From Adiantum capillus-veneris (Eukaryota; Streptophyta; Polypodiopsida; Polypodiales; Pteridaceae), in the NCBI GenBank assembly GCA_014529385.2, contig CM043951.1, positions 111,807,469 to 111,871,468 on the forward strand: a stretch of 64,000 nt of DNA. The letters run 5' to 3'. The translations under genes were made by a program, and so were the position numbers. Of this stretch, positions 10,595 through 21,206 are shown in pieces; position 1 is the first letter of the stretch; every line of letters starts with the position of its first letter. A model generated the notes under the pieces. That model made no database searches. It had not been told where the DNA came from and was given only the letters and a program-made list of their open reading frames with translations.

Positions 10595-10791
10595 AAATTC
10601 TCTCGAGCGTCGCTATAATCGTCGCTATTTATGGCTCTGGAGCGTCGCTATAGACTTCTGTGTAAACATTGCTATAACCGTCGCTATATAGCGATGCATA
10701 TAGAGACGCTCTCGTAGCGACGGTTTTAGCGACGCCGGGGGTTATAAAAACCCAGTGTATTTCCGTCGCTAACAGCGTCACAAGAGCACAC
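10595..10791 (+). repeat. CACTA-A subterminal repeats
   Basis: At least eight copies of the 10-mer GCGTCGCTAT or its complement, some degenerate, occur in both orientations in under 200 bp. Such arrays are where CACTA-encoded proteins bind at the element ends. The same motif fills both ends of CACTA-B. Confidence 0.85.
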
Positions 10792-10805
10792 AACCTCTTG
10801 TAGTG
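10792..10805 (-). repeat. CACTA-A terminal inverted repeat
   Basis: The complement reads CACTACAAGAGGTT. CACTA-B ends read CACTACAAGAGGCT on both sides. It sits directly against gypsy-1a integrase sequence at 10806. Confidence 0.92.
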
Positions 10806-10808
10806 GCA

Positions 10809-11815
10809 ACCATATGTAACCTTCTTGCGAGATATTATGCAACATGATCTTCATAGCAAAATGGCCTCCACAAGACCCCTCATTATTTTCTTCTAGGATT
10901 TTGTAAATTTCCTCTTTCCAAGGTACACGATGCAGAACGAAAGCACCTTCTTTCATGTAAAGCACATCATCAAGAATTTTGTATTTCTTGGCTTTTTAGA
11001 AGACGGTAAACCTTCAGGTAGAACACCTGTCAATACAAAATCCACTTCCTTTGACAAGATTTCCCTCCCATGATATAAATGGGTATCCGTCTTTACCACA
11101 AACACACAAGTGATCATCTCTTGGGCTGCATCATGAGCTTCTTCATTTAGAGACCTCTCAATATGCTGCACACTCCATGCTTCAAGCTTTTTGAGCACCG
11201 CTTTCACTTTGAAGCATAAATTTTTCAATTTGGGGTTTTTATTCTTCCACATTCCCAACACTTGCTTCACAACCAACAAAGCACCTCCTTTGATTTGCAA
11301 GCGTCTAATTACCAATTGTAAGCAAATATGCAAACCGCCTTCAAGAGCCATGTATTCTACTTCATTGTTACTTTTGGCATCAAGTTTCATCCCTTGCTTC
11401 CTCATAAGCTTTCCTTGTGCATCATAAATAACAATGCCTCCTGAAGCAGCATCACGACTTCTTTGATAAGAACCATCAACATATAACAATGAAGCATTAG
11501 GGATGGCGAGAGTCCCAACTTCCTTCTTTCGCACCACCTCTTCTTTAACCAAAACTGGAGTATCCTTATAAGTGAGAAGATCTACCAAGGTAGCCCTAGT
11601 ACTTTCCTCCACCAGAAAGGTGAAGTGAAAATCTTCAAGCTCAATAACCCATTTCATCATTGTTTTTGATATATTTGAATTATTGAATAGTTGTAGAAGC
11701 AATGAATAACTGATGAGCAAGGTGATTGACTTTTGCAGCAAATAGTGTTTGAATTGTCTGCAAGCATAAATCATACTGGTCATCAACAATTCAATTTGAA
11801 AAAATATCATTCATA
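10809..11815 (-). pseudogene. Gypsy-1a RNase H, archaeal-type RNase H and start of integrase
   Basis: The open frame 10953-11810 has the tail of the native RNase H (MKWVIELEDFHF). A second RNase H domain follows: LLYVDGSYQRSRDAASGGIVIYD, NNEVEYMALEGGL, GGALLVVKQVL and an HIERSLNEEAH tail. The acidic residue after the second strand is Gly (GGALL) where gypsy-1b has Asp (GDALL), so this copy lacks a catalytic Asp. A frameshift leads into the integrase N-terminus (10726-10965: EGAFVLHRVPWKEEIYK, GGHFAMKIML), whose zinc finger is cut by CACTA-A. The double RNase H is a hallmark of the Tat lineage. Confidence 0.8.
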
Positions 11816-12966
11816 AGGAGTCTTTACTCTGCTAGCATAATGAACATGCTTTATATACTGAGATTCCTTTTCCCTTTGCAATAACATAGCCCCGATAGCA
11901 TCATCTCCCACTAATGGGTTAACATAAAACTCCTTTTCCCAATCAAGAGCCTGCATAATGGGAAGAGTACTAAAAACCTCTTTAACTCTATCAAAAACTC
12001 CTCACAATCATGAGATCATTCCAAGGGATCATTTTTTATTGTTTGCTGCAACGGATATAATAGGTGGGATGCCAAGGGTATGAAGCGAGAACTTTCTATA
12101 GGAAAGTGGCCAACTGTCTGGAATCTTTTGGAGATGACAGTAATAGCAAAGCCTCCACTTTCTCTGGATCTCCTTCAATCCCATTTTCTGAAATAACAAG
12201 CCCAAGAAGCTTCACCCGTGGCTGTGCCAAATGACATTTATAGGGTTTAGCTGACCCCTGGATTCATCATGCCTTACAAAAGTCATTTCAAGATTTTGAA
12301 CATGCTCCTTTCTTGAACCGTATACACAAAAATCATCTCTGAATCCTTTAACAAACTTCCTAAGGAGCGGGGTAAGGACCCAAACTACTTTTCTTTCAAA
12401 GGCTCCTGGCCCATTTGTCAATGAAAAAGTAAGGCAACAAAAGCAGAAACAAGCCCATGGCGTGATAAAAGTAGTCTCTTTCCGTTCTTTGGAGCAAGGA
12501 TAAGCTGAAAGTATCCTACATACCCATCACAGACACTTATCTCTCAAAAACAACCAGTGCATCTAACAATTGATCAATAAAAGGCAAAGGGTAAGGATCT
12601 TTCTTGTTCATCGCATTTAGTGGCTTGTAATCTACACAACTCTCCAACACCCATCTTTCTTTGGGGTGACTACTATAGGGCTCACCCATTCAGCATTATC
12701 CACTGGCACAACGAACCCTGCGTCCAAAAGCTTATCCACTTATTCCTTTAAAGCATTCATTTGTTCCTTACCCATCCTTCTTAATTTTTGACTTGTTGGC
12801 TTTGGCCCTTCAACTAGCTCAATCTTCACAGGATCCCCAACAAAACCCCTTAGCTGCTAATATGAGCTAATGAAAAGAGTTGAAAACTTGTCCAACATTG
12901 CTAAGTACTCCTTTCTTTCTCCTTGTGTCAGATCAGTACTGAACATATTCTGAATCAACTCTTTCT
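11816..12966 (-). pseudogene. Gypsy-1a reverse transcriptase, heavily decayed
   Basis: Pieces in several frames can be followed. Near 12900 lies a segment akin to FSTDLTQGERKEYLAML, matching the linker before RT in gypsy-1b. Then come RT fingers (EWVSPIVVTPKKDG near 12690) and the catalytic region FRDDFCVYGSRKEH in the open segment 12212-12421. The remainder resembles the connection domain (VISENGI, near 12190). Numerous stops and indels exclude function. Confidence 0.72.
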
Positions 12967-13460
12967 AGTCATAACCTGAAGAGCACAACTCCAATTGGGG
13001 CACTTTAAAGCTTGAAAGAATGCTTGGAAAATGACTGCCAAGAATCTGGAGATGACCAAATTTGAATCTACACACCGCTACATGAAAAATTAATGCGAAC
13101 AAGGAGCTGTCCCAACATGACTACGTGTAGAGTAGGCAAGGTGGGGGCAAAAAATGCAACAAAAACCATCAAGGAGGCACAACAAGCTCAAAACTGCAAA
13201 ATTCTGGAGTTTGGCTGAACGTTTTTTAGGTTGTATATGAGTTTTATTTATATACAAGGCTCACTTCAAAAAACTCACGCACGGGCACTTACAGTAGCCT
13301 GACAACTGTCACTAGACTAGCGACTTGCACTGCATGTACATGTTCTTGCTAAATCAAGATAAAAACCCACAAAAAGAAATCCACACACCTTTTTGACATC
13401 GGACGTCATGTTTGTATGTACAAATTTACAAAAAATAGGGTGTAAGAAATGCGCCCAACA
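12967..13460 (-). repeat. 3' LTR of gypsy-1b, truncated at its 3' end
   Basis: The sequence aligns with 24470-24626 joined to 33857-34203, with gypsy-2 lying between those two blocks in the other copy. It starts TGTTGGGCGCATTTC on the minus strand directly after the pol stop and a purine-rich tract. About 500 bp is present versus ~880 bp estimated for the 5' LTR, so the end adjoining gypsy-1a is missing. Confidence 0.78.
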
Positions 13461-13487
13461 TAGTTTGCCACACCCTAGCCTGCTAGA

Positions 13488-13602
13488 TCATTCATGATCA
13501 TCAGCACAAAAGAAATCCTGTAAACCACATGAGGGGGTCTTCACTTCATCTTCATCATTAGCCACATGATCAGAAAATTCTTCAAAAGAAGGCTCATCCT
13601 CA
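13488..13602 (-). pseudogene. Gypsy-1b pol, last 37 codons (split off by copia-B)
   Basis: Reading across the copia-B insertion, the integrase tail RLMIVIE at 19130-19150 continues as DEPSFEEFSDHVANDEDEV and ends DFFCADDHE with a TGA at 13488-13490. The tail is acidic, as is the corresponding gypsy-2 tail (DEDTPSAATSDDND). CCTCA at 13598-13602 is the target duplication of copia-B. Confidence 0.8.
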
Positions 13603-14403
13603 TGTTAGGAAATAAGACGTAGCTAAATAGATAATTGAGTAGATTACTTAATGGAGAGAGACAGATTTATATACACGAGATTATAGAGGAGAGAGAGAGA
13701 GAGAGTACACATGATATACGTGGTTTACCCAATGTGGGCTACGTCCACGGGAAAGCAGCCACTCAATGGCTTTAGTACTTCAAAACAAGAAGTAGTTTAC
13801 AAAGGGATTATACCCTTAATGGAGCTCCCGCCTTGCTTCACTCTCACCACCTCACACTCACCCTGTTGCATCAACCTCACACTATGAAATGTGTGTAGAA
13901 ATGGCCTCCTTTTATAGGCCAAAAGGGCTTCCCGCTCTTATGAGAGACAGCCATGTGTAGCCGCCCTTGTGCGAATAAGTCCAAATCGGACCCTCCAATC
14001 CGCCCATGTGTGGCCGCCCTTGAGAAGACAAGTCCGCTTTTGAATTCGGCCACCGGCCATTGACTTCCGACCACCGGCCACCGGCCATTGACTTCCAACC
14101 ACTGGCCATCGGCCATTGACTACCGGCCACCGGCCAACCGACCGGTTGTTTTCCAAACACTTTCCGGCCGCCGTCCGGCCATAATATTCCGTCGAAAAAG
14201 AATATTCCGGCGAAACAAAAAGTCTCGAGGGCCTCCGCCCCCGAGGCCTTTAAAGTTGCCCCTGATTCTTGTCTGTGAAAATTTTGGTTTCCGGTGAGTG
14301 ATTTTCCTTCACGCACGATGGCTTCTCCTCATAATGGTGGCCTTACAAATGTGCGCTTTTACCACAGAAAATTACAAGGGTAAATCAGGCTCCATACTTA
14401 ACA
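13603..14403 (-). repeat. 3' LTR of copia-B (801 bp)
   Basis: It includes a (GA)n run near 13690, a TATA box on the minus strand (TATAAAA, complement at 13910-13916), a minisatellite of CCACCGGCCATTGACTTCCG units (about 14040-14140), and a GC-rich hairpin near 14225-14255. It is nearly identical to 18324-19129. Confidence 0.93.
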
Positions 14404-14463
14404 ATCTCCCACTTGGAGACTGATCTCCAAACCAAACCTGTGACTGCTTTCCATTCTGGCTTC

Positions 14464-15144
14464 TTATCCTTGAATGCCGATTGAAGATGAGCAAAAGCTC
14501 AACTTCTCCTTGTTGACCACCTTTGTAAACATGTCTGCAGGATTTTCACTTGTATGCACCTTTCCTAGCTTTAGTTGTCCCTCTTCCAAAAGAGTGCGTA
14601 TGAAGTGATATCTCACCTCAATGTGCTTTGTCCTTGAATAAAAGGTTGAGTTCTTCGCAAGATGGATAGCGCTTTGGCTATCACTATACAAGACACAATT
14701 GTCTTGTTTGAATCCAAGCTCTTCTAAGAATCTGTGAAGCCACATAATTTCTTTGCTTGCCTCCGTCATTGCTACATACTCTGCTTCCGTGGTAGAAAGT
14801 GAAACCACTTTCTGCAGCTTTGAAGCCCAGCTTACTGCTGTGCCTCCAACCGTGAACACATAGCCAGTAGTGCTCCTTCGAGTATCTTTGTCACGTGCCA
14901 TATCTGCATCAGCATACCCTTCTAGAAAAATATCAGTTCCTCCAAAATACAAAGCATTTGTTGTTGTCCCTTTTGGATACCTAAGTATCCACTTCACAGC
15001 TTGTCAATGCTCTTTACCTGGGTTGTCCATGAACCTACTCACAACTCCTAGTGCATGTGCAATGTGTGGCCTTGTCCAGACCATAGCTTACATTAGAGAA
15101 CCTACCACTGCAGCATATGGAACTTTAGACATATAGGCTATCTC
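14464..15144 (-). pseudogene. Copia-B pol, RNase H
   Basis: The frame 14464-14997 holds copia RNase H: EGYADADMARD, TTEAEYVAMTEASKEIMWL, LYSDSQSAIHLAKN and KHIEVRYHFIR. The usual start of the domain (GYCDADWAG) is changed to DADMARD. The upstream sequence to 15144 reads on in frame (SKVPYAAVVGSLM, HALGVVSRFM) but has three stops, including one right after PKTQ at 15145. Confidence 0.88.
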
Positions 15145-15687
15145 CTATTGTGTCTTTGGACACATATCCTTCGTTAGTTTAAAATGACCAGCCAAAGGTG
15201 TAGAAACTGGTTTTGCATTTTGCATTGCAAACCTTTCTAGTACCTTCTTGATGTAATCTTCTTGAGATAGATTTATTGTCTTCTTCGTCCTGTCCCTTGA
15301 TATTTTCATACCAAGTATCCTCTTTGCAACACCTAAATCTTTCATTGAAAAAGATTTGGACAGCTCCTCTTTTAGGTATTTGATGTCTTGCATGTTAGCA
15401 CTTGCAATCAACATGTCATCAACATACAACATTAGGATGATGAATTTCCCATCTCCCAAATTCTCCGTGTAGACGCAGTGATCCGAGTTGCATCTTGTGA
15501 ATCCATGATCCAACATCCATCGATCAAACTTCAAGTACCATTGTCTTGATGCTTGCTTTAAACCATACAAGCTCTTCTTTAATCTGCAAACCATTTTCTC
15601 CTTACCTTTTACTTCATACCCCTTTGGTTGAAGCATGTAGATTTCCTCCTCTAAGTCACCGTGAGGGAATGCCGTATTTACATCCAT
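15145..15687 (-). pseudogene. Copia-B pol, reverse transcriptase palm
   Basis: It contains MDVNTAFPHGDLEEEIYML, YGLKQASRQWYLKFD and the catalytic motif LYVDDMLIAS, followed by DLGVAKRILGMKI. It is separated from the upstream integrase-RT frame only by an in-frame TAG just above 15687. The downstream end is a nonsense codon. Catalytic aspartates are present, so inactivity is due to the stops. Confidence 0.9.
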
Positions 15688-15690
15688 TTG

Positions 15691-17270
15691 CTAGAGATTT
15701 AGATCATGAGCAGCCACAAGGCTTAAGACAAGCCTAATTGAGTTCATTTTTACAACAGGAGAAAATATTTCATTGAAGTCAATACCTTTCTTTTGAGAAA
15801 AACCTTTTACCACACGCCTAGACTTGTACCTTTTCTTCCCACCTTCTTCTTCTTTTAGCTTGTACACCCATTTGTTTTGAAGTGCCCGCTTACCTTTAGG
15901 CAACTCAACCAACTCCCATGTTTGGTTGCGATGTAGTGAGTCCATCTCCACTTGCATGCTCTTCGTCCATTCTTCTTTGGATTCATGTTGCATAGCTTCT
16001 TCATATGATTCCGGCTCTCCAGAATCTAAGATCAAGAGATGGTTGAAGGAAGGAACAAACCTTTCTGGAGGTCTACTTGCTCTTGTAGATCTTCGGGGAA
16101 TAGGTTGAGGCTCCTCATTTGGTTGACGTTGTTGCACATTGTCACCGTTTGCAGTCCTTGAGTCTTCACCGTCCTCAAGCTCCATGTACTCATCACCTAT
16201 TTCTTTTGTTTGTTTTCTTTCCAAGTAATCTTTGTACATATTTTGTTCGTTAAAAATTACATCCCTACTCCTTAAGATTTTACCATGTTCAGGATTCCAT
16301 AGGCGATACCCAAAGTCTCCTTCTCCATAGACAATGAAGAAACACTTTTTGGACTTTGCATCTAACTTTGATCTTAGGCTTCTATCTATGTGCATGAAAG
16401 CCTCACACCCAAACACTTTGAGAAATGCATAATTCATCGGTTTACCTGTCCATGTCTGTTGTGGAACTCCCCCATCCAATGCCGTTGAGGGTGACCGATT
16501 GATTAAGTACACAGACGTACTTACAGCTTCCGCCCAAAGCTCAAGCGGTAGGCCTGCATGTAGCCGCATGCTTCGTGCTCGTTCCATGATTGTCCTGTTC
16601 ATCCTTTCCGAAATCCCATTTTGTTGAGGTGTCCATGGGGTTGTCCTTTGCCTCCAAATGCCATTGCTAGCACAAAAGCTTTCAAAAGCTTGGCTGCAAT
16701 ATTCGCCTCCATTGTCGGATCTGAGGCATTTAACCTTGGTACCTATTTCATTCTCCACAAAGGCTTTCCACCTTTGAAATATGGAAAATACATCGGATTT
16801 ATTCTTCATGACATAAACCCATGTTTTTCTAGTCGCATCGTCTATGAATGTTACATAGTACAATGAGCCACCATGTGATGGTGTACTTGCAGGACCCCAA
16901 ACATCAGAATGAACCAACTCAAGTTTTTTATTTTTTCTTTCATTTCCTGATTTTTGAAATTTTACCCTCTTTTGTTTACCATAAACACAATCTTCACAGA
17001 ACTCTAAGTCAACTTCTGTAGTTGCCGCACAAGCTGAAGGTTGCGTGCTAACAGTACACAAGTAAAGTGTACCGACTTTTTCACCCTTGGCAACCACCAA
17101 AGATCCCTTTGAGATCTTCCACCGTTTGTTTCCGAATGCAATGTTGTGACCTTCATCGTCCAATTGTCCTGTAGAGATCAAATTTTTGCGAAGAGAAGGA
17201 ACATGCCTAACATCTTTAAGCTTCCATTCATTTCCTTTTAGCAGTTTTGACAGAAACTGTACCTTTGCCG
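15691..17270 (-). pseudogene. Copia-B pol, integrase and start of RT
   Basis: After KLKDVRHVPSLRKNLISTGQL the integrase core follows with HSDVWGPAS, LRSDNGGEY and PQQNGISERMNRT, giving D, D and E. The linker RRSTRASRPPERF and the RT N-terminus (NKWVYKLKEEEGG, FSPVVKMNSIRLVL) come next. The integrase zinc finger is incomplete: CEDCVYGKQKR is present but the preceding His-bearing W..RLGH half is deleted (TTEVDLEFCEDC follows directly). The upstream boundary is a 1-bp frameshift at ~17250 against gag-protease. Confidence 0.88.
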
Positions 17271-18259
17271 ACAATTTCACAAGCTTCATCATCTCCCAAG
17301 TATACATACCCAAAATTATCTTTGGTGTAGTCTTGGAAATGTTGCTTGTGTGGTGTCGCATGGAATGAAGCCCCGGAATCTACTTTCCAGGAATTAGACA
17401 CATTGTCTAATGAGAGAATTAGAGCATCTTGCTCTACTTTACTTGCCACATTGGCCTCCGATGTTGGCTTGTTGTCTTGAGACTCTGTCTCCTTCTTCTT
17501 CTTGGACCAGCAATCCTTCTTGACGTGGCCCTTCTTGCCGCAGTTCCAACATTCAAGAAATGACTTTGTGCGTGACTTGCTCCGCCTTGAGCGATCACGA
17601 CCCTTTTGGTTTTTGAACCTCTCCTTAAGCCTTCCTCTTGTTTCCACTGATAGTGCAGCACTTGATGATTCTCCTGTGCTTCTCCTTCGCATTTCCTTGC
17701 TTAGGAGAACACCCACAACATCATCAAACTTAAGAGTATTTGTGCCAGAGATAGAATTACTTACAACCATCACAAGGCTGTCCCAACTATCCGGTAGAGA
17801 TGATAGTATAAGGAGAGCTCGCACTTCGTCATCGAAATTGATTTTCACTGATCGAAGTTGACTTATGTTTGTGTTAAAGTCGTTTAGGTGTTCTGCAATT
17901 GAACCATTCTCTGCCATCTTTAGATTGAACAAGCGCTTCATAAGAAATACCTTATTGGACGCCGATGGTTTCTCGTAGAAGTTGTCAAGTGACTTCATCA
18001 AGTCCTCCGTGGTCTTCATCTCCGAAACATTGAAGGCCACCGTTGACGCCAAGCTTAACCGGATTGTTCCCAGTGCCTTTCGATCAAGGACAATCCATGC
18101 TTTATCTGCCATTGTTGCGGGCTTCTTTGCAAGACCGCCTAGTGGCAAATAGAGGTCCTTCTGGTAGAGATAGTCTTCAATCTGCATCTTCCAATGTTGA
18201 TCGTTTTTGACGTTGAACTTCTCAATCTTGAGCTTCCCTTCCTCCGCAGTAACTCCCAC
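17228..18259 (-). pseudogene. Copia-B gag and protease
   Basis: The gag of ~340 residues starts VGVTAEEGKLKIEKF with a GTG where an ATG is expected. It has KMQIEDYLYQKDLYLPL, the UBN2-like region LMKSLDNFYEKPSASN and LILSSLPDSWDSLV, a basic stretch, the zinc knuckle CWNCGKKGHVKKDC (about residues 237-250) and the retropepsin motif WKVDSGASFHATPH. The frame is lost at ~17250 (KTAKRK then stop), where one extra A separates it from the integrase frame. The leader between primer site and gag is only ~60 bp. Confidence 0.9.
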
Positions 18260-18323
18260 TCAATTCAAGGAATTCTTTCCTTGAGATAATTTAGCTACGA
18301 GAAAACCTTGATCTGATACCAGT

Positions 18324-19129
18324 TGTTAGGAAATAAGACGTAGCTAAATAGATAATTGAGTAGATTACTTAATGGAGAGAGACAGATTTATATACACGAG
18401 ATTATAGAGTAGAGAGAGAGAGAGAGAGAGAGTACACACGATATACGTGGTTCACCCAATGTGGGCTACGTCCACGGGAAAGCAACCACTCAATGGCTTT
18501 AGTTCTTCAAAACAAGAAGTAGTTTACAAAGGGATTATACCCTTAATGGAGCTCCCGCCTTGCTTCACTCTCACCACCTCACACTCACCTTGTTGCATCC
18601 ACTTCACACTATGAAATGTGTGTAGAAATGGCCTCCTTTTATAGGCCAAAAGGGCTACCCTCTCTTATGAGAGACAGCCATGTGTAGCCGCCCTTGTGCG
18701 AATAAGTCCAAATCGGACCCTCCAATCCGCCCATGTGTGGCCGCCCTTGAGAAGACAAGTCCGCTTTTGAATTCGGCCACCGGCCATTGAATTCGGCCAC
18801 CGGCCACCGACCATTGACTTCCGACCACCGGCCATCGGCCATTGACTACCGGCCACCGGCCAACCGACCGGTTTTTTTCCGACCACTTTCCGGCCGCCGT
18901 CCGGCCATAATATTCCAGCGAAAAGGAATATTCCGGCGAAAAAAAAAGTCTCAGGGGCCTCCGCCCCCGAGGCCTTTAAAGTTGCCCCTGATTCTTGTCC
19001 GTGAAAATTTTGATTTCCGGTGAGTGATTTTCCTTCACGCACGATGGATTCTCCTCATAATGGGGGCCTTACAAATGTGCGCTTTTACCACAGAAAATTA
19101 CAAGGGTAAATCACGCTCCATACTTAACA
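18324..19129 (-). repeat. 5' LTR of copia-B (806 bp)
   Basis: It is the partner of 13603-14403, differing by scattered substitutions, a longer (GA)n run near 18410-18430 and a different arrangement of the CCACCGGCCATTGA minisatellite (18776-18860). The promoter TATAAAA is on the minus strand near 18645. Confidence 0.93.
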
Positions 19130-20355
19130 CCTCAATGACAATCATCAACCTTGTAATATACTTCTTCAACCTATAGCCATTCATAGGTGCTTTATGTTGG
19201 GTACCATCCATGTCAGGAAGCTGATATGTGCCATTTGGAAACCTGTTTAAGACCAATAAAGGACCTTTCCACTTGATTTGAAATTTCTTTTGAAAAGTTC
19301 TATCAAGCTTACTATTGTAACGCAACACCATGTCACCCTTTTTGATGTCCTTGTCCTTCTCCTTCTCATTTTCCTTTGCTTGATTCTTCTTCAACGCCTT
19401 CTCATAATGCTCAAAATCCAACAACCTATCCAACTGTACACATTGCAAATATAGAAGCCTTTCCTTGAATGCATCATTGGGATCTTCTTCAAGATTTATC
19501 ATCATCTTCAAATCTAGTATCTCCACCTCAATAGGAAATAAAGCCTCTTTTCCAAAAACTAGATGGAAGGGAGAGAAACCAGTACTTGATTTGATGCCAA
19601 TCCTGTAAGCCCATAGAGCACAAGGTATCTCTAAATCTCAAGTCTTCACATTGTTTCTTGTCATCTTTGTAAGCATCCATATGAGCTCTCCATTAAACCT
19701 TTCATTCATGCCATTGCATTGGGGATAATATGGATTAGTAAACCTACGATGCACATGAAGCTTCCACATAGATAATCCACCAGCTCTCCCCTAAAACCTG
19801 GACCCTTGTCAAGAAGTAACTCCAATTGCATGCCAAATTTGCAGAAAATATATTCATATATAAATAAGGAAACATCTTTACTCATGATGTGCTTAACAGC
19901 TTTGGCTTCGGCCCACTTGGATAGATAGTCAAGAACATTAAGTAGTAACATTTGCCTCTAGCTATCATAGGTAGAGTACCTATTGCATCAATACCCCACT
20001 TCTCAGACACATCATGAGCCACAATGGTGCCTCTAATTTATGATTTGAGAACCCTATTTTCCATGCTTTGACACTCCTTACAAGACTTGCACCAATGATG
20101 AACATCACGTTGAATGCTTGGCCACACATACCCCTCCTGCAAGACTTTCTGCAAAGTGATCTTTGAAGCAAAGTGACCACCATAAAAACCCTCATGATTG
20201 ACCTCTAAAACTTTGTAGATTTCCTCTTTACAAGGCACTTTTCTCATCACAAGATCAGCCCCCTTCATATACAGGGCATCAACAAGTAGCGCATACATTT
20301 TGGTACGGCGTAGGAAGGCATATTTTTTTGACTTCTCCAACTCAAATGGAAGCAT
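19130..20355 (-). pseudogene. Gypsy-1b integrase
   Basis: The N-terminal zinc finger is in 20038-20355 (EVNHEGFYGGHF ... VHHWCKSCKECQ). Pieces of the catalytic core follow (KWGIDAIGTLP near 20000; SKWAEAKAVKHIM in 19706-19951). The C-terminal SH3-like region is in 19098-19526 (KKGDMVLRYNSKLDRTFQKKFQIKWKGPLLVL, NGTYQLPDMDG, MNGYRLKKY). Stops and shifts separate the pieces. Copia-B cuts the last codons; the true end is at 13488. Confidence 0.82.
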
Positions 20356-20446
20356 ACCTGTTTGTAGAAATTTTTTCCTCCCTCTCTAAATATTCCCTTC
20401 CCAATTAAAGAGGAGAATCAACCCTTACCACATACAATTTCCCAAT

Positions 20447-21102
20447 TCAAGCTTGTGCTTCTTCATTTTGAGACTTGTCCACATGCCTTAAACTCCAAGC
20501 TTCAAAATGCTTAAGCAGATTCTTCACTTGAAAACACATATTTTTCATCCTTGGATTCTTACTTTGCCACACCACAAGTACTTGCTTAACCACCAAAAGA
20601 GCATCACCTCTTACCCTCACACAATGAATGCCAAGCTCAAGGCAAAGGTTGAGACCTTTCTCCAAAGTAGCATACTCAACTTCATTGTTTCTTCGTGTTG
20701 TAAGCTCGAATCTCCTTTTAGTTACCAAAGCACCTTGAGGATCATAAATTACAACACCTCCTGAAGCTCCACTATGCGCTTTCCTGTAAGAGCCATCAAA
20801 AAACAATAGATAGGCATTGTCTATGTCAAGAGCTTCCGTGTGTTGCTTCTTCACTGCATCCTCCTTAAGAAGAAGAGGGATTTCCTTATAAGTAAGAAAA
20901 TCAGCCAATGTAGCCCTTGTACTCTCCTCAAAAAAAAAGAGAATTGGAAATCGTGTAGCTCCACAATCCACTTCATGATCCTCTTTGACAAAGTAGGGCT
21001 ATTCACCAATTGAGGTAGAAGAGTGTAGCTAGTGAGGAATGTGAATTTTTTAGGGAGAAGGTAGTGCCTAAACCTTTTACATGCATAAATCACACATTTC
21101 AC
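20447..21102 (-). pseudogene. Gypsy-1b native RNase H tail and archaeal-type RNase H
   Basis: The remnant of native RNase H (CKRFRHYLLPKKFTFLTSY, 20851-21102) runs into FLEEST(R)ATLADFLTYKE and then the second RNase H: YLLFFDGSYRKAHSGASGGVVIYD, NNEVEYATLEKGL, RGDALLVVKQ and HVDKSQNEEAQA. The acidic residues of the second domain are intact. A frameshift lies near 20930. Much of the native RNase H is missing upstream, where a ~40-bp sequence is present twice (about 21023-21069 and 21105-21148). Confidence 0.82.
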
Positions 21103-21206
21103 TAGAGTGTAGCTAGTGAGGAATGTGAATGTTTTAGGGAGAAGGTTGCTTTGTATCTTTAGGTCATGGGAGGAGGAGACAAGCCTTTACTTTGTCACGA
21201 TCCGCT

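Larger units (their letters stand above)
1..10805 (+). mobile_element. CACTA-A: En/Spm-type DNA transposon, 5' end outside the window
   Basis: The right end is the inverted complement of a CACTA terminus (CACTACAAGAGG at 10794-10805). It is preceded by GCGTCGCTAT-type subterminal repeats, as expected for CACTA elements. The interior holds a spliced tnp2-type transposase gene and a second three-exon gene, both on the + strand. A second copy, CACTA-B at 53438-60590, runs the other way and confirms the exon structure and ends. Copia-A1 is inserted in transposase exon 1. The right end lies inside gypsy-1a integrase coding sequence, so the element landed in an older gypsy. The 3-bp target duplication cannot be checked because the left end is not in the window. 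Confidence 0.93.
10809..12966 (-). mobile_element. Gypsy-1a: 3' pol fragment of a Tat-like Ty3/gypsy element
   Basis: The minus strand carries, from right to left, the spacer before RT, RT, native RNase H, an extra archaeal-type RNase H and the start of integrase. At the left, integrase is cut by CACTA-A (10806). At the right, the fragment is joined without gag or primer site to LTR sequence of gypsy-1b at about 12966. No LTR or target duplication of its own is seen. Many stops and indels show it is older than its neighbours. Confidence 0.85.
13603..19129 (-). mobile_element. Copia-B: complete Ty1/copia element inserted in gypsy-1b
   Basis: A 5527-bp element is flanked by CCTCA (13598-13602 and 19130-19134). 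Its LTRs are 801 bp and 806 bp, starting TGTTAGGAAA and ending CTTAACA on the + strand. The primer site (TGGTATCAGATCAAGG on the minus strand, 2 nt from the LTR at 18324) matches initiator tRNA-Met. A polypurine tract (complement of ATCTCCCACTT) abuts the 3' LTR at 14404. Domain order gag, zinc knuckle, protease, integrase, RT, RNase H fits a Tork/Tnt1-like copia; the lineage is inference. A solo LTR of the same family is in CACTA-B. All genes carry breaks. Confidence 0.96.

Noticed and set aside
13877-14316. ORFs with repeated GRWPVVGSQWPVA in the copia-B LTRs, also at 18639-19042 and 55733-56163
   Set aside because: They are frames through the LTR minisatellite on the minus strand, ahead of any gag start; not genes.
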